Source of the DNA: Mucilaginibacter gossypii | Lineage (GTDB): Bacteria > Bacteroidota > Bacteroidia > Sphingobacteriales > Sphingobacteriaceae | Direction of reading: 5' to 3' | Assembly (NCBI RefSeq): GCF_900100945.1 | Contig: NZ_FNCG01000001.1 | Span: 1 to 64,000 of the forward strand | Length of the DNA stretch: 64,000 bases | Part shown: positions 1-8,121 of the stretch, piece after piece | How positions within the stretch are numbered: position 1 is the first letter of the stretch | Layout: the number at the start of each line of letters is the position of its first letter | Position numbers and translations under genes: made by a program | Notes under the pieces: model-generated | Told to the model about the DNA's origin: nothing | Databases searched by the model: none | Seen by the model: only the letters and a program-made list of their open reading frames with translations

Positions 1-1542
1 GTGGCCGTTGCACAACGCGCCAGTTATTTTATAATAATTTATGTTAAGATACTGGTTTTTAGTATCTTAATGACATGCAAGGAAAGAAGCACTATCAAGA
101 GAAACTCTTTACCAATTTCCAATTATCCGACCGTGTTCCGGCAGACAACATATACCGAAAGCTGAAAGAAACACTAGATCTTCAGTTTTTATATGCTTCT
201 ACTGCTAAGTATTACGGAAAAGACGGACAAAAAAGTATTGACCCGGTTGTTTTCTTTAAGTTATTACTCGTAGGCTATTTGGAGAATCAGCCAAGTGATA
301 GGCGCATCATTAACATATCATCCATGCGCCTTGATATTCTTTATTTTATTGGTTACGATATCGACGAAGAATTGCCTTGGCATTCTACTTTAAGTCGTAC
401 CCGTCAGCTTTATGATGAAGACATATTTAACCAATTATTTAAACAAGTATTAAAGCAGTGCATAGACAAAGGAATGTTAACCGGCAAAAGACAGGCAGTT
501 GATAGTGTGTTTGTAAAAGCGAATGCATCAATGAGTAGTGTTGAGGATATTTTAGAGGATGGACAGGTGTTCACAGACCAGTTAAAAGAAGGTCAGGCAA
601 CTGAAGGAGATGATCACTTATCCGATAAATCAGAAAGGCAAAAAACACAAAAGCGCAGTAATGCTAACCGGGCAAGTGCTACTGATCCGGATGCGAGAAT
701 GTCTGTAAAACCGGGCAAGGTAACTAAGTTAAATTATCTCAGTCAGCTTAGCGTAGATACATCCAGCTATGTGATTACAAGCATTGGAGCCTGCCATGCA
801 GACAAAAAGGACAACCAATGTCTTGATACAGTGCTTGATAAAGTTTGTGCCAATCTCGGAGATCATGGTTTGGAGGTAAAGGAAGTAATTGCGGATGCTA
901 ATTATAGCAGTTCAACTGTATTGCAAAGCCTTGTTTCAAGAGGAATTACCGGATATATCCCCAACACAGGCACTTACAAGTCAGAACGGCAGGGTTTTAC
1001 ATATAATGCTGAAAATGATACATACCAATGTAGTCAGGGTAATAGCTTAAAATTTATTGGTTATAAGGATCATCACGGCGTTTCTAAAGAATATATGAGT
1101 AAACGATCCGATTGTGCGGTATGTTCTGTTCGCAAACAGTGCCTCAAAAAATCAACCTATAAAACAATTACAAATTCGCTTTCTAAGCCGCTGTTTGACG
1201 ACATGCACAAACGATTAAACGAGGCCTATGGCAAACAAATGATGGTCATAAGAAAAAGCACAGTGGAGCCTGTCATTGGAACGCTGGTTGAGTACCTGGG
1301 AATGAGAAAAGTAAATACAATTGGAATAGAATTAGCCAATAAATGCATGTTGATGGCAGGAATCGCTTACAATCTTAAAAAGTTAATTAAATATGAAGGA
1401 AAGTCGTTCTTGCAGGTAATAATGAGCCTTTTAGAAGCATTTAAAAGCTCCCGTTTTTACTACACCTAATCAGGTTTTTCAGGAAAGTGATTAGATAACG
1501 AATACTTATTTGTTGTCTAAGTATTCGTTGTGCAACGGCCAC
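1..1542 (+). mobile_element. IS1182-type insertion sequence
   Basis: A perfect 17-bp terminal inverted repeat is visible: positions 1-17 (GTGGCCGTTGCACAACG) are the reverse complement of 1526-1542. One transposase gene lies between them. The left flank is outside the window, so a target-site duplication cannot be tested, and the inverted repeat could extend further left. The element begins exactly at base 1, which may mean the assembly broke at a repeated IS. The right end abuts a short GC-rich repeat also found near 2567-2587. Confidence 0.85.
75..1469 (+). CDS. IS1182 family transposase
   Basis: A 464-residue DDE transposase. The N-terminal DUF772-type region carries the family signature around residues 72-110 (FFKLLLVGYLENQPSDRR, then ELPWHSTLSRTRQL). 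Likely catalytic acidic residues lie in AVDSVFVKAN (~142), VIADANYSS (~274) and VEPVIGTLVEYLG (~400). A cysteine-containing stretch (DCAVCSVRKQC) before the last acidic motif is usual in this family. The length is normal and the frame is intact, so the element may still be active. The ATG at 75 lies shortly inside the left terminal repeat with no other gene between. Confidence 0.93.
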   Translation: MQGKKHYQEKLFTNFQLSDRVPADNIYRKLKETLDLQFLYASTAKYYGKDGQKSIDPVVFFKLLLVGYLENQPSDRRIINISSMRLDILYFIGYDIDEELPWHSTLSRTRQLYDEDIFNQLFKQVLKQCIDKGMLTGKRQAVDSVFVKANASMSSVEDILEDGQVFTDQLKEGQATEGDDHLSDKSERQKTQKRSNANRASATDPDARMSVKPGKVTKLNYLSQLSVDTSSYVITSIGACHADKKDNQCLDTVLDKVCANLGDHGLEVKEVIADANYSSSTVLQSLVSRGITGYIPNTGTYKSERQGFTYNAENDTYQCSQGNSLKFIGYKDHHGVSKEYMSKRSDCAVCSVRKQCLKKSTYKTITNSLSKPLFDDMHKRLNEAYGKQMMVIRKSTVEPVIGTLVEYLGMRKVNTIGIELANKCMLMAGIAYNLKKLIKYEGKSFLQVIMSLLEAFKSSRFYYT

Positions 1543-1704
1543 GGCACGCGTGCACCAGCGAAGGCTTTCAGCAAAACCGATGAAATGAAAGAACTGGTTG
1601 ATGCTGACACCAGTGACACCCACACCCTGCACCTGCATTTAAAAGCCAAACAATTGTTAGATAACGGCCGGGTAATGGATGCCTGGAAAGCGTTGTTGAT
1701 GTAG
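1543..1704 (+). pseudogene. C-terminal gene remnant beside the IS
   Basis: An open frame runs from the IS end to a stop at 1704. It encodes about 50 residues ending in a helical, protein-like stretch (KELVDADTSDTHTLHLHL, then RVMDAWKALLM). It has no start of its own other than an internal ATG at 1584. The simplest reading is the 3' end of a gene cut by the IS; the upstream part would lie left of the window. The first 20 bases match a short repeat at 2567-2587, so the true coding part may begin nearer 1563. The family is not recognised. Confidence 0.35.
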
Positions 1705-1776
1705 GTTATTTAAGCCTTGCGATAGCTTATATCGAAAGCTAAGGTCTTAAGCATGGTAAAATTCAACTTAACTTAG

Positions 1777-1873
1777 ACTTAAAACTATGCAAGCATTTTG
1801 CTTGCGTAGTCTGACTGGCAGTAAAGTAATTACCACCGTCAAAAGTTGAGCTGAAAGCTTAACTCACTTTAGG
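1777..1873. repeat. Double-hairpin intergenic repeat, copy A
   Basis: A ~96-bp element related to 3417-3512. It contains GCAAGCATTTTGCTTGC (1789-1805) and GTTGAGCTGAAAGCTTAAC (1845-1863), each able to fold into a short hairpin, followed by CTCACTTTAGGA. It sits in the 1705-1934 gap between the gene remnant and the next gene, which face each other. I see no gene in the rest of that gap. Confidence 0.7.
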
Positions 1874-1934
1874 ACGAAGTTACGCTATCGCTAAACTTCG
1901 ACCAGAGGGGGTAGCTTCAGCACTGCAAAGCGCA

Positions 1935-2312
1935 TTATAATACGACATCTCCGTCAAATGGTGGCTGTAACAGAAAGTCCCGCCATGCTTCTACAAGTTC
2001 TTTTAATTCTGTAGTAGGAATTTCCGGATAATTCCTCCCAACATCATCTATATAAAATATCGTAATGGTTTTGTAAACCGTAATTTCTACAAGATCGGAA
2101 CCAGATTCATATTCGGCAAGTTCACCGCTGAGTACTTTTTCTATCTGTGGGATTACTTCTTCAGTCAGGTCATCCGCCCCCCAACCATATAAAAAGCTGC
2201 TGGCTATACTATTGGTATGTGGTATCTTACTAATCTTTTTACCCCATTTGCCCATGTCCATAACCTTATTGGTAAAATTAATCTCGTATTTTTCTATTAA
2301 CTCCCGGTTCAT
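1935..2312 (-). CDS. Hypothetical protein, 125 aa
   Basis: A small acidic soluble protein with no signal peptide or membrane segment. It has a lysine-rich start and a C-terminal part rich in charged residues (ELKELVEAWRDFLLQPPF). I do not recognise the family. Its size, acidity and accessory location resemble immunity proteins of contact-dependent or polymorphic toxins, but no toxin gene is visible next to it, so this is only a suggestion. It is flanked by repeats on both sides and faces away from the next gene. Confidence 0.6.
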   Translation of the reverse strand: MNRELIEKYEINFTNKVMDMGKWGKKISKIPHTNSIASSFLYGWGADDLTEEVIPQIEKVLSGELAEYESGSDLVEITVYKTITIFYIDDVGRNYPEIPTTELKELVEAWRDFLLQPPFDGDVVL

Positions 2313-2457
2313 TTAGCGGTATTTTTTATGAGATAGATAAGCGTCATCGGTTATGCTCTCTTGTGGGCATGGTTTTGTTGATGATTTCTGTTTTTAAAGC
2401 TATGGTTAATTCTTGAAAGATACGGTATATATGATTGCGGTGTTGAGTGTTTTAGTA

Positions 2458-2582
2458 CTGGTGCACGCGTGTCGCGTGTACCTTGTCCGTTTTGTTTTGA
2501 AAAGATATTTGACAAATTTGTAACTTCACCTAATTAGACATTCATGATCAGTTGAAAGAAACACGCGGCACGCGTGCTCCAG
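2458..2582. repeat. Inverted GC-rich repeat pair
   Basis: The arms 2458-2479 (CTGGTGCACGCGTGTCGCGTGT) and 2561-2582 are near-perfect reverse complements (20 of 22 positions), separated by 81 bases of AT-rich sequence. The right arm plus GCGAAG also matches the sequence just right of the IS at ~1542-1562. The pair lies in the 428-base gap between divergent genes at 2312 and 2741. I see no gene in that gap. Confidence 0.65.
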
Positions 2583-2740
2583 CGAAGAGATAGAGCATTA
2601 GTTCATTATATCAAATCAATACTTTCCAATGAATAACAATACGCGGACGGTATGCGATGTTACAACGTCAATATTTTAACTACAACACAAAAAAAGTATT
2701 AATATATAACTATTAATATTGGGACCTAAACTTGTTTATT

Positions 2741-3277
2741 ATGATTATCAATAAAAGCAAAATTATTGCTGCTCCATTGTTATTATTTTTTGTTTTTTGG
2801 AGCATCATTTTAATGGGGCAGACGAAGAAAATCCATTTATTGTGCCCACGTAAAAATTTTGAAAAAAAAATTATAGATTCTGTATTTGGCTATTTTAATT
2901 CAAGGAAAAAAAATACAATTCTGCTAAGAATTCAAAAGAATAAGGATTCTACATCCAGTGTCGGAGTAGGTGTCTATCAGGTAAGACTTACAACATTGGC
3001 AGAAGATGATCTTTATAGTTTACTTTTAAAGAAAGACAAATACTACGGCTTCTTTGAATATAAAAAGCACCCTGTTTTAGTTTATGGCCGAAGTGAAGAC
3101 CCGGGATACTTCTTTTCGAGATTAAAAGCTACGAAAGCCTTCAAATTCTTAAACGCATATCAAGGAGGTTTTGATAACGAACCGCCTGTAAGTATTGAGC
3201 CAACAGTTTTTATTTTTTATTATAATAAAGATCGTTTTTTATTTGGATTGAGTGGTATGTTTGGCTTTTGGGAATAA
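2741..3277 (+). CDS. Hypothetical exported protein, 178 aa
   Basis: I chose the ATG at 2741 over an upstream TTG at 2732 because it starts a clean signal peptide: lysines, then a hydrophobic run (AAPLLLFFVFWSIILMGQ). The mature part is basic at first (KKIHLLCPRKNFEKK) and then mixed alpha/beta in appearance, ending in aromatic-rich FGLSGMFGFWE. No lipobox or known domain is recognised. The base composition is AT-rich compared with later genes. Together with the flanking repeats this suggests accessory DNA. Confidence 0.6.
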   Translation: MIINKSKIIAAPLLLFFVFWSIILMGQTKKIHLLCPRKNFEKKIIDSVFGYFNSRKKNTILLRIQKNKDSTSSVGVGVYQVRLTTLAEDDLYSLLLKKDKYYGFFEYKKHPVLVYGRSEDPGYFFSRLKATKAFKFLNAYQGGFDNEPPVSIEPTVFIFYYNKDRFLFGLSGMFGFWE

Positions 3278-3416
3278 AGTTAATATAAGCGTACTACAAG
3301 AGATCTTAGACGAAATCTTGAATTACGAATGCTGTTACTTATTGTATGTTTGAACAACAAGGGCAGTTCTCTGAAACTGGAATATATATTCTGGTCGAAG
3401 CGGTAGCGTGACTTGA

Positions 3417-3512
3417 ACCTAAAACTGTTCAAGCATTTTGCTTGCATGGCCTAAATAGTAATAAACGATATAACTGTCATAAAGTTAAGCTGAAAGCTTA
3501 ACTCATTTTAGG
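3417..3512. repeat. Double-hairpin intergenic repeat, copy B
   Basis: Second copy of the element at 1777-1873. It shares the run AAAACT-N2-TCAAGCATTTTGCTTGC (hairpin at 3430-3444) and a perfect hairpin GTTAAGCTGAAAGCTTAAC at 3484-3502, then CTCATTTTAGGA. A CTGGTCGAAGC tract just before it is the reverse complement of a tract just after copy A. The rest of the 3278-3663 gap shows no gene. Confidence 0.7.
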
Positions 3513-3663
3513 AGTGATTCCTTTATATAGTTAATCTTGCTTTGCCAAAGAAAACGGTCCTTTATATCTTGCATAATTTGATCTCTTTTTGGAATTCTCT
3601 TTTTGCTTTGATATTGCTTAGTTTCTTTGAATAACAAATTCTTTTAAAAAATCTCTTAGCGCT

Positions 3664-4566
3664 TCACCCACAAATCAACCCCGCCACAGTCCTCACTTCA
3701 ACAAAATCATCTCCTTCCAAATCCTTACAGTTCACATGCGTATCGGTACAAATGAGTTTCTTAATAGCCCCACAGGCTTTTAACTTTCCAATGCCATCGT
3801 TCACAAATAAACCATGTGTGGTGATCACATAAATATCCCCGGCACCGGCATTTTTGTAAGTCATCGCGGCGTTTACGATGCTGCCGCCCGAGCGGATCAT
3901 GTCGTCATAGATAATAACCGTTTTGCCGGCTACGTCGGCGTTGATGGCGCTTACTTCGGTATGGTCGCCTTTGAGGCGGCGTTTCAGGATGAAAGCGGCA
4001 TTTACGCCAATGTCGTTAGCTAATGACTCAACCCATTTGGCACGACCTGCATCCGTGCTGGCCATTACAAAGTTATCGCCGCCGTATCGGGTGGCCGCTT
4101 CAATCACAATATCTTTGCAGTATACGTGTACGGGGTACAGGTCCTGCTCAAAGTAGTACTGGATGCCCTCGCTATGCAGATCGAACAGCATCACTTTGTT
4201 GCCCCGGTTTGATTTTGGTATGGCCGAAAGCAGGCGCGCGCGGGTTTTGGCAGTTACAATTTCGCCGGGTTTAACGGCGCGTTCCATGGTGCTGTAACCA
4301 AAGTAGGGGATCACCAGCGTAAGCGAATCGGCACCATAACTTACCAGCGACGAAGCAAGGTCGTACAGTTCAAGCGTGGCGCTATCGCTCACGGTACCGC
4401 CGATCAGCAGCACCTCTCTGCCTTCCACGTTGGATAGGATACGCTGATAGCGCTCGCCATCGGTAAAGTGGCTTACTTCAATTTCGCCGCGTTCGCAATG
4501 GCCAAGGGCCAGTACTTTTTCGGCAAGGTATTCATATCCGGTTATGGCAAAAAGTAATTTTTTCAT
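3664..4566 (-). CDS. prs: Ribose-phosphate pyrophosphokinase (PRPP synthetase)
   Basis: Makes PRPP from ribose 5-phosphate and ATP. Family motifs: PYFGYSTMER (87-96), the metal/ATP region FDLHSEGIQYYF (128-139), and the PRPP-binding loop VIIYDDMIRSGGS (217-229). The usual loop is DDMIDTAGT, so this is a diverged paralogue. At 300 residues it is slightly shorter than the common ~315-aa enzyme. Its ATG overlaps the stop of nadV by one base (TAATG), implying translational coupling. Its likely job is to supply PRPP to the nicotinamide phosphoribosyltransferase, rather than to serve as the only housekeeping enzyme. Confidence 0.9.
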   Translation of the reverse strand: MKKLLFAITGYEYLAEKVLALGHCERGEIEVSHFTDGERYQRILSNVEGREVLLIGGTVSDSATLELYDLASSLVSYGADSLTLVIPYFGYSTMERAVKPGEIVTAKTRARLLSAIPKSNRGNKVMLFDLHSEGIQYYFEQDLYPVHVYCKDIVIEAATRYGGDNFVMASTDAGRAKWVESLANDIGVNAAFILKRRLKGDHTEVSAINADVAGKTVIIYDDMIRSGGSIVNAAMTYKNAGAGDIYVITTHGLFVNDGIGKLKACGAIKKLICTDTHVNCKDLEGDDFVEVRTVAGLICG

Positions 4567-5984
4567 TATTGGTTCTGTAAGGTGTTAATCACCTGCTCAA
4601 AAGTAAAATCTTTAATGATATGGCCGTTCTCAAAAACGGTTTGCAGCTGGTCGGCCAGTTCGGGTTGTTCATCGTGGTGAAAGGTTTTATAGCCTTCGGT
4701 AGTTTTTACCAGTTTAAGTCTACCGCCTTTGCTCTTTTTGAAACTTGTGGTGATGTTACCGTTGGCATCCATTTCCGCAGGACTTTTCTCAACAGCTACT
4801 TCCTTACCGTTGATCACTGCGCTGCTACATTTCAGGGCAAACTTTTGGGTATCACGGTCTACCTTTTGTAGTAGCGCCCCGCCCATGCCCAGCACCAGGT
4901 TTTCGGCGCTGATGCCGTTTTCTTTCAGGGCTTTGTAAATCACGCCGATCTCGGTATAATTAACCCCATCGCCCTGGATCACCCTAACCTGCGGAGGCAG
5001 TACTTTATACCCTTTGGCATTGGTAGTAAAACCGAATTTATCAAACAGGATCTTGAAAATTTCCAGTAAGGTCATCACCGGATCGCCGCTATCCGGGCGG
5101 ATTACCAGGGTGCCATCGCGTTTAAGGATTTCTTCTTTCAAATCCTCGCCCCAGTATTCGCTGCAGGCGCGGAAAATATTGAAACTATCGCTCACACAGG
5201 CAATAACGCCGGTAGGGAAGCTGCGAAGCACATGTTTAAATACTTCCAGTTCGCCTTCCTGCCCAAGCAGGGTGCAAATGCTGTGCTCCGTAGCCGGAAT
5301 GCTTAGTCCGTATACCTTTTCGGCATGGTAGTATTTTATAGCCATACCAGAGCCGGCAAGGTTATCGCTGCCTGCAAAGCTGAGCAGGTGAGCCGCACCA
5401 CCAATTTTGGCACTTTCTACACTACTCACCCCGCGGAAACCGAAGTCATTCAGCACAAAACCAATCCCGCCGAAAGCTTCTGGTGTGGCGGTTTCCTCGT
5501 AGTATTGGGTAACTACTTTTTTAACCTCGTGGCTAAGCGTAGCCACGGTGCAAGGGTACCAAACCTGCATCAGCAGGGTTTCGAGGAAGTTGGTGAGCCA
5601 GTAACATTCGGGGTCGGTGTTTTCGATGGTCATGAGTACGTTGCCGGTGGGCACGCTGGTACCTTCGGCCACTGCTTTGATGCGTACCGGCAAATAACCG
5701 TTGTATTTATCTAATATGTACTGAAACTTGCTGCAATCAAACACATCATCGCGGCCAAATACCTGTTTCAAAAACTCGTCGGCCTCATCCAGGTCAACCT
5801 GGTTAAAGGCTGGTCCCTGCAGGTATTCTTTCAAAAAATATTGCAGACCGAAAAAAACGGTTTCGTTGAACATGCCCCCGCGGCTTTCCAGGTAACTGTA
5901 AATATTGGTGGTGCCAAGGTAGTAAAATTTATGGTGGGCGTATTTATATGCGTCGGCTAAGAGGATCAGATTTTCCTTTTTCAT
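4566..5984 (-). CDS. nadV: Nicotinamide phosphoribosyltransferase
   Basis: Condenses nicotinamide with PRPP to give NMN, the first step of direct nicotinamide salvage. It matches human NAMPT in order: TVFFGLQYFLKEYL, NDFGFRGVSSVESAKIGG, PATEHSI, VIRPDSGDP, VIQGDGVNY and LGMGGALLQ. I chose the ATG at 5984 (MKKENLILLADAYKYAHHKF, 472 aa). The frame opens at 6032, but that would overlap the upstream gene by 44 bases, whereas 5984 leaves a 4-base gap and aligns with the family start. Second gene of the operon, before prs. Confidence 0.95.
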   Translation of the reverse strand: MKKENLILLADAYKYAHHKFYYLGTTNIYSYLESRGGMFNETVFFGLQYFLKEYLQGPAFNQVDLDEADEFLKQVFGRDDVFDCSKFQYILDKYNGYLPVRIKAVAEGTSVPTGNVLMTIENTDPECYWLTNFLETLLMQVWYPCTVATLSHEVKKVVTQYYEETATPEAFGGIGFVLNDFGFRGVSSVESAKIGGAAHLLSFAGSDNLAGSGMAIKYYHAEKVYGLSIPATEHSICTLLGQEGELEVFKHVLRSFPTGVIACVSDSFNIFRACSEYWGEDLKEEILKRDGTLVIRPDSGDPVMTLLEIFKILFDKFGFTTNAKGYKVLPPQVRVIQGDGVNYTEIGVIYKALKENGISAENLVLGMGGALLQKVDRDTQKFALKCSSAVINGKEVAVEKSPAEMDANGNITTSFKKSKGGRLKLVKTTEGYKTFHHDEQPELADQLQTVFENGHIIKDFTFEQVINTLQNQ

Positions 5985-5988
5985 GGCT

Positions 5989-6885
5989 TTAATTTTTAAG
6001 GTATTTGCCGGTGATGAAATTAAACAATTCAATGTGTTCTTCGCTTACAGAGCCATCTTTTATCATTAAAGGCAGGTCTGTTAGTTTAAACCAGGCCAGG
6101 TCGGCAATATCATCCTGGGCCTTTGGTTCGCCACCAATAAAATCACAGCTAAACAGCAGGGTAATGATCTTATCAACCTCGCTGCGGTAGCGCCAGTCGT
6201 TTATTTTGGCCGATGTTTCGTACTGCATGGCGGTGGTTTGCATTTCGCCGCATTCCTCGGCAAGCTCGCGTTTGGCAGCATCTTCGTAACAGGCATCTTC
6301 TGGGTCGGAGAAACCACCCACAAAGCGCCATTTATTATTGATGACTTTTTTGCCTAAGAGGATCTCACTGCGGTTATTTCTGAAGAGGGCTACATCCACC
6401 GTAGGGTACACCTTTGGATATTGGTTATAGTAAGCGTATAGAATCCCCGCACGGAAATCGTTTGAGTCGAAAACCTTATCGGCGTATTGCTTGCGTAGCT
6501 CGGTTGCGTTATAATCACCGTGTTCGGGCAGTTCGATGGTTTCAAACTTACCGCTGTAGTAGGGAATGAAGCTGTCGCGGCTGCCGTACAGACAAAACTG
6601 CTCGGCATTGAAAACACTTTTCAGCAGGTTGTCCAGTTTATCCGACCAAACTTTATCGCTCGGGTTATCGCTGATGGGGAGCACCACAATTTCAGGATAA
6701 TCTTTTTTGATCATCTTTTCACGCGTGTAATAGTCGTAAGGATTTTTGCGACTGCCTTTTATGGGGCTAACGCCCAGTAATATAATCAGTTTGGCATGGT
6801 TTTGCTTAACTTGTCCTATCAATTCCCGGTGACCCTCATGCAGGTACGGCGTTTGAAAGCGTGCTATTATTACTCCTGTTTTCAT
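5989..6885 (-). CDS. nadM: Bifunctional NMN adenylyltransferase / Nudix hydrolase
   Basis: The N-terminal nucleotidyltransferase domain (about 1-140) has the HxGH signature H16-E-G-H19 in FQTPYLHEGHRELI, so it should join NMN and ATP to make NAD. The C-terminal Nudix domain (about 160-295) has GGF at 190-192 and RELAEECG at 206-213; spacing between the two parts of the Nudix box is two residues longer than canonical. The same fusion is known from Synechocystis and Francisella, where the Nudix part acts on ADP-ribose. First gene of the operon, directly behind a palindromic promoter region. Confidence 0.92.
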   Translation of the reverse strand: MKTGVIIARFQTPYLHEGHRELIGQVKQNHAKLIILLGVSPIKGSRKNPYDYYTREKMIKKDYPEIVVLPISDNPSDKVWSDKLDNLLKSVFNAEQFCLYGSRDSFIPYYSGKFETIELPEHGDYNATELRKQYADKVFDSNDFRAGILYAYYNQYPKVYPTVDVALFRNNRSEILLGKKVINNKWRFVGGFSDPEDACYEDAAKRELAEECGEMQTTAMQYETSAKINDWRYRSEVDKIITLLFSCDFIGGEPKAQDDIADLAWFKLTDLPLMIKDGSVSEEHIELFNFITGKYLKN

Positions 6886-6889
6886 TTCT

Positions 6890-6941
6890 AATTTGCGTTA
6901 ATTATACACAAATATAAATATGTGTTTTTAATACGCAAATT
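6890..6941 (-). promoter_or_regulatory. Promoter with nested palindromic operator of NAD salvage operon
   Basis: A Bacteroidota-type promoter on the minus strand: -33 TTTG (6936-6939), 19 bases, then -7 TATATTTG (6909-6916). It is enclosed by a 9-bp perfect inverted repeat, AATTTGCGT (6890-6898) and ACGCAAATT (6933-6941). An inner inverted repeat has arms ACACA (6906-6910) and TGTGT (6921-6925). A protein bound to either palindrome would block the promoter. NrtR, encoded next door, is the obvious candidate (inference). Confidence 0.65.
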
Positions 6942-6989
6942 ATTTTTTAATTTTTTTGGGGATAAACTTGTAATGGTGTTAAAATAAAC

Positions 6990-7382
6990 TGGTCACGCTG
7001 AAGTTATTTCAGCACGCCATAAGCCGAGGCGCAAACATAGCGGAGACATAGCATGTGAGATCCCGAAATAAATTCGGGACGACGGGTGTGGGCATGTTGA
7101 ACTTATTTCAACACGCCATAAGCCGAGGCGCAAACATAGCGGAGACTTAGCATGTGAGATCCCGAAATAAATTCGGGACGACGGATGTGGGCATGTTGAA
7201 CTTGTTTCAGCACCCCACAAGCCGAGGCGTAAGCATAGCGGAGACTAAGCCTGTGAGATCCCGAAATAAATTCGGGACGACGGATGTGGGCATGTTGAAC
7301 TTATTTCAACACGCCATAAGCCGAGGCGCAAGCATAGTGGTGACTTAGCATGTTGGATCCCGAAATAAATTCGGGACGATGG
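6990..7382. repeat. Four tandem copies of a 98-99-bp double-hairpin unit
   Basis: The anchor ATCCCGAAATAAATTCGGGA recurs at 7061, 7159, 7258 and 7357, giving periods of 98, 99 and 99. Each unit alternates two hairpins: TCCCGAA/TTCGGGA with a 5-base loop, and GCTGAA/TTCAGC or TGTTGAA/TTCAACA. Between them lies a conserved tract (CCATAAGCCGAGGCGCAAAC). Copies differ by scattered point changes, so they are not recent exact duplicates. Short open frames inside it are by-products of the repeat. Confidence 0.85.
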
Positions 7383-7394
7383 AAAAGTTAAAAG

Positions 7395-7414
7395 TCTCCC
7401 CAACCGGGGGGAGA
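7395..7414 (-). terminator. Terminator after nrtR
   Basis: Stem TCTCCCC (7395-7401) with GGGGAGA (7408-7414). On the minus strand it is followed by a T-rich CTTTTAACTTTT. It lies just beyond the nrtR stop and before the tandem repeat. Confidence 0.55.
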
Positions 7415-7430
7415 TTTAGAGGGGCTCGGC

Positions 7431-8117
7431 TTATATCTCGAAACTAATTCCCTCTTTCTTCAACTGAAAATACTTTTCCTCGTTAAAGCGGAAAAGGTTA
7501 CCCGGTCTGCCGGCGCCTTCGAGGGCCTGTTTTTCGGTAGTTTCTTCGAGGAAGCCGTATTTGGTGATCTTCTTTTTAAAGTTACGGCGGTCGATAGGGC
7601 GGTCGAGCACGGCGAGGTAGAGCTTTTCGAGTTCAGAAAAGGGGAACTTTTCTTCAAGCAGCTCGAAACCTACGGGCTGATAAAGCATTTTGCTTTTAAG
7701 GCGTTCGCGCGCTACGCTGATGATGGTGGTATGATCGAACGCCAGGGCGGGAAGCTTTTTGATATTGAACCAGTTTACATCGCTGGCGTCGGTAGCGGCT
7801 TTAACAACAAAGGCGTCGGGCCGTACAAGGCCATAATAAGTTATGGAGATCACCCTGTTACGCGGGTCGCGCCCCGGCTGGCCAAAGCTGTACAGTTGCT
7901 CCAGGTAAGTGATGTTTACACCGGTTTCCTCTCTTAGCTCACGCTGAATAGCTTCCTCTAACGATTCGTGGTCAGCTACCAGGCCGCCCGGTAATGCCCA
8001 GCTGTTTTTAAAAGGCTCGATATTGCGTTTAATGAGCAATACGGACAATCCCTCTTTGGAGGTATATCCGAATACTACGGCATCAACGGCAACCTTTATG
8101 TTTTGGGTGACTGGCAT
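7431..8117 (-). CDS. nrtR: Nudix-type transcriptional regulator, NrtR family
   Basis: The N-terminal Nudix domain has an intact Nudix box (G45, E51, R59-E60, E63-E64, G66 in ADHESLEEAIQRELREETG). The C-terminal part (about 145-228) is a winged-helix region (RNFKKKITKYGFLEET, then GRPGNLFRF). NrtR proteins sense ADP-ribose or related nucleotides and repress NAD genes. Placement beside a nicotinamide salvage operon with a promoter palindrome supports that role. Related Bacteroidota Nudix regulators control sugar genes, so the target is inferred. At 228 residues the length is typical. Confidence 0.85.
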   Translation of the reverse strand: MPVTQNIKVAVDAVVFGYTSKEGLSVLLIKRNIEPFKNSWALPGGLVADHESLEEAIQRELREETGVNITYLEQLYSFGQPGRDPRNRVISITYYGLVRPDAFVVKAATDASDVNWFNIKKLPALAFDHTTIISVARERLKSKMLYQPVGFELLEEKFPFSELEKLYLAVLDRPIDRRNFKKKITKYGFLEETTEKQALEGAGRPGNLFRFNEEKYFQLKKEGISFEI

Positions 8118-8121
8118 AATA

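Noticed and set aside
1441..1638. Minus-strand open frame across the IS right end
   Set aside because: It overlaps the transposase end and the terminal repeat, with no protein-like features.
1935..3277. Toxin-immunity or defence island
   Set aside because: No toxin, nuclease or defence domain is recognisable in the two genes; only composition hints at it.
5014..5714. Long plus-strand open frames opposite nadV
   Set aside because: They are shadows of the well-matched nicotinamide phosphoribosyltransferase gene.
6993..7348. CRISPR-like array or small genes in the tandem repeats
   Set aside because: The period of 98-99 is almost fully conserved, with no unique spacers; open frames here only follow the repeat.
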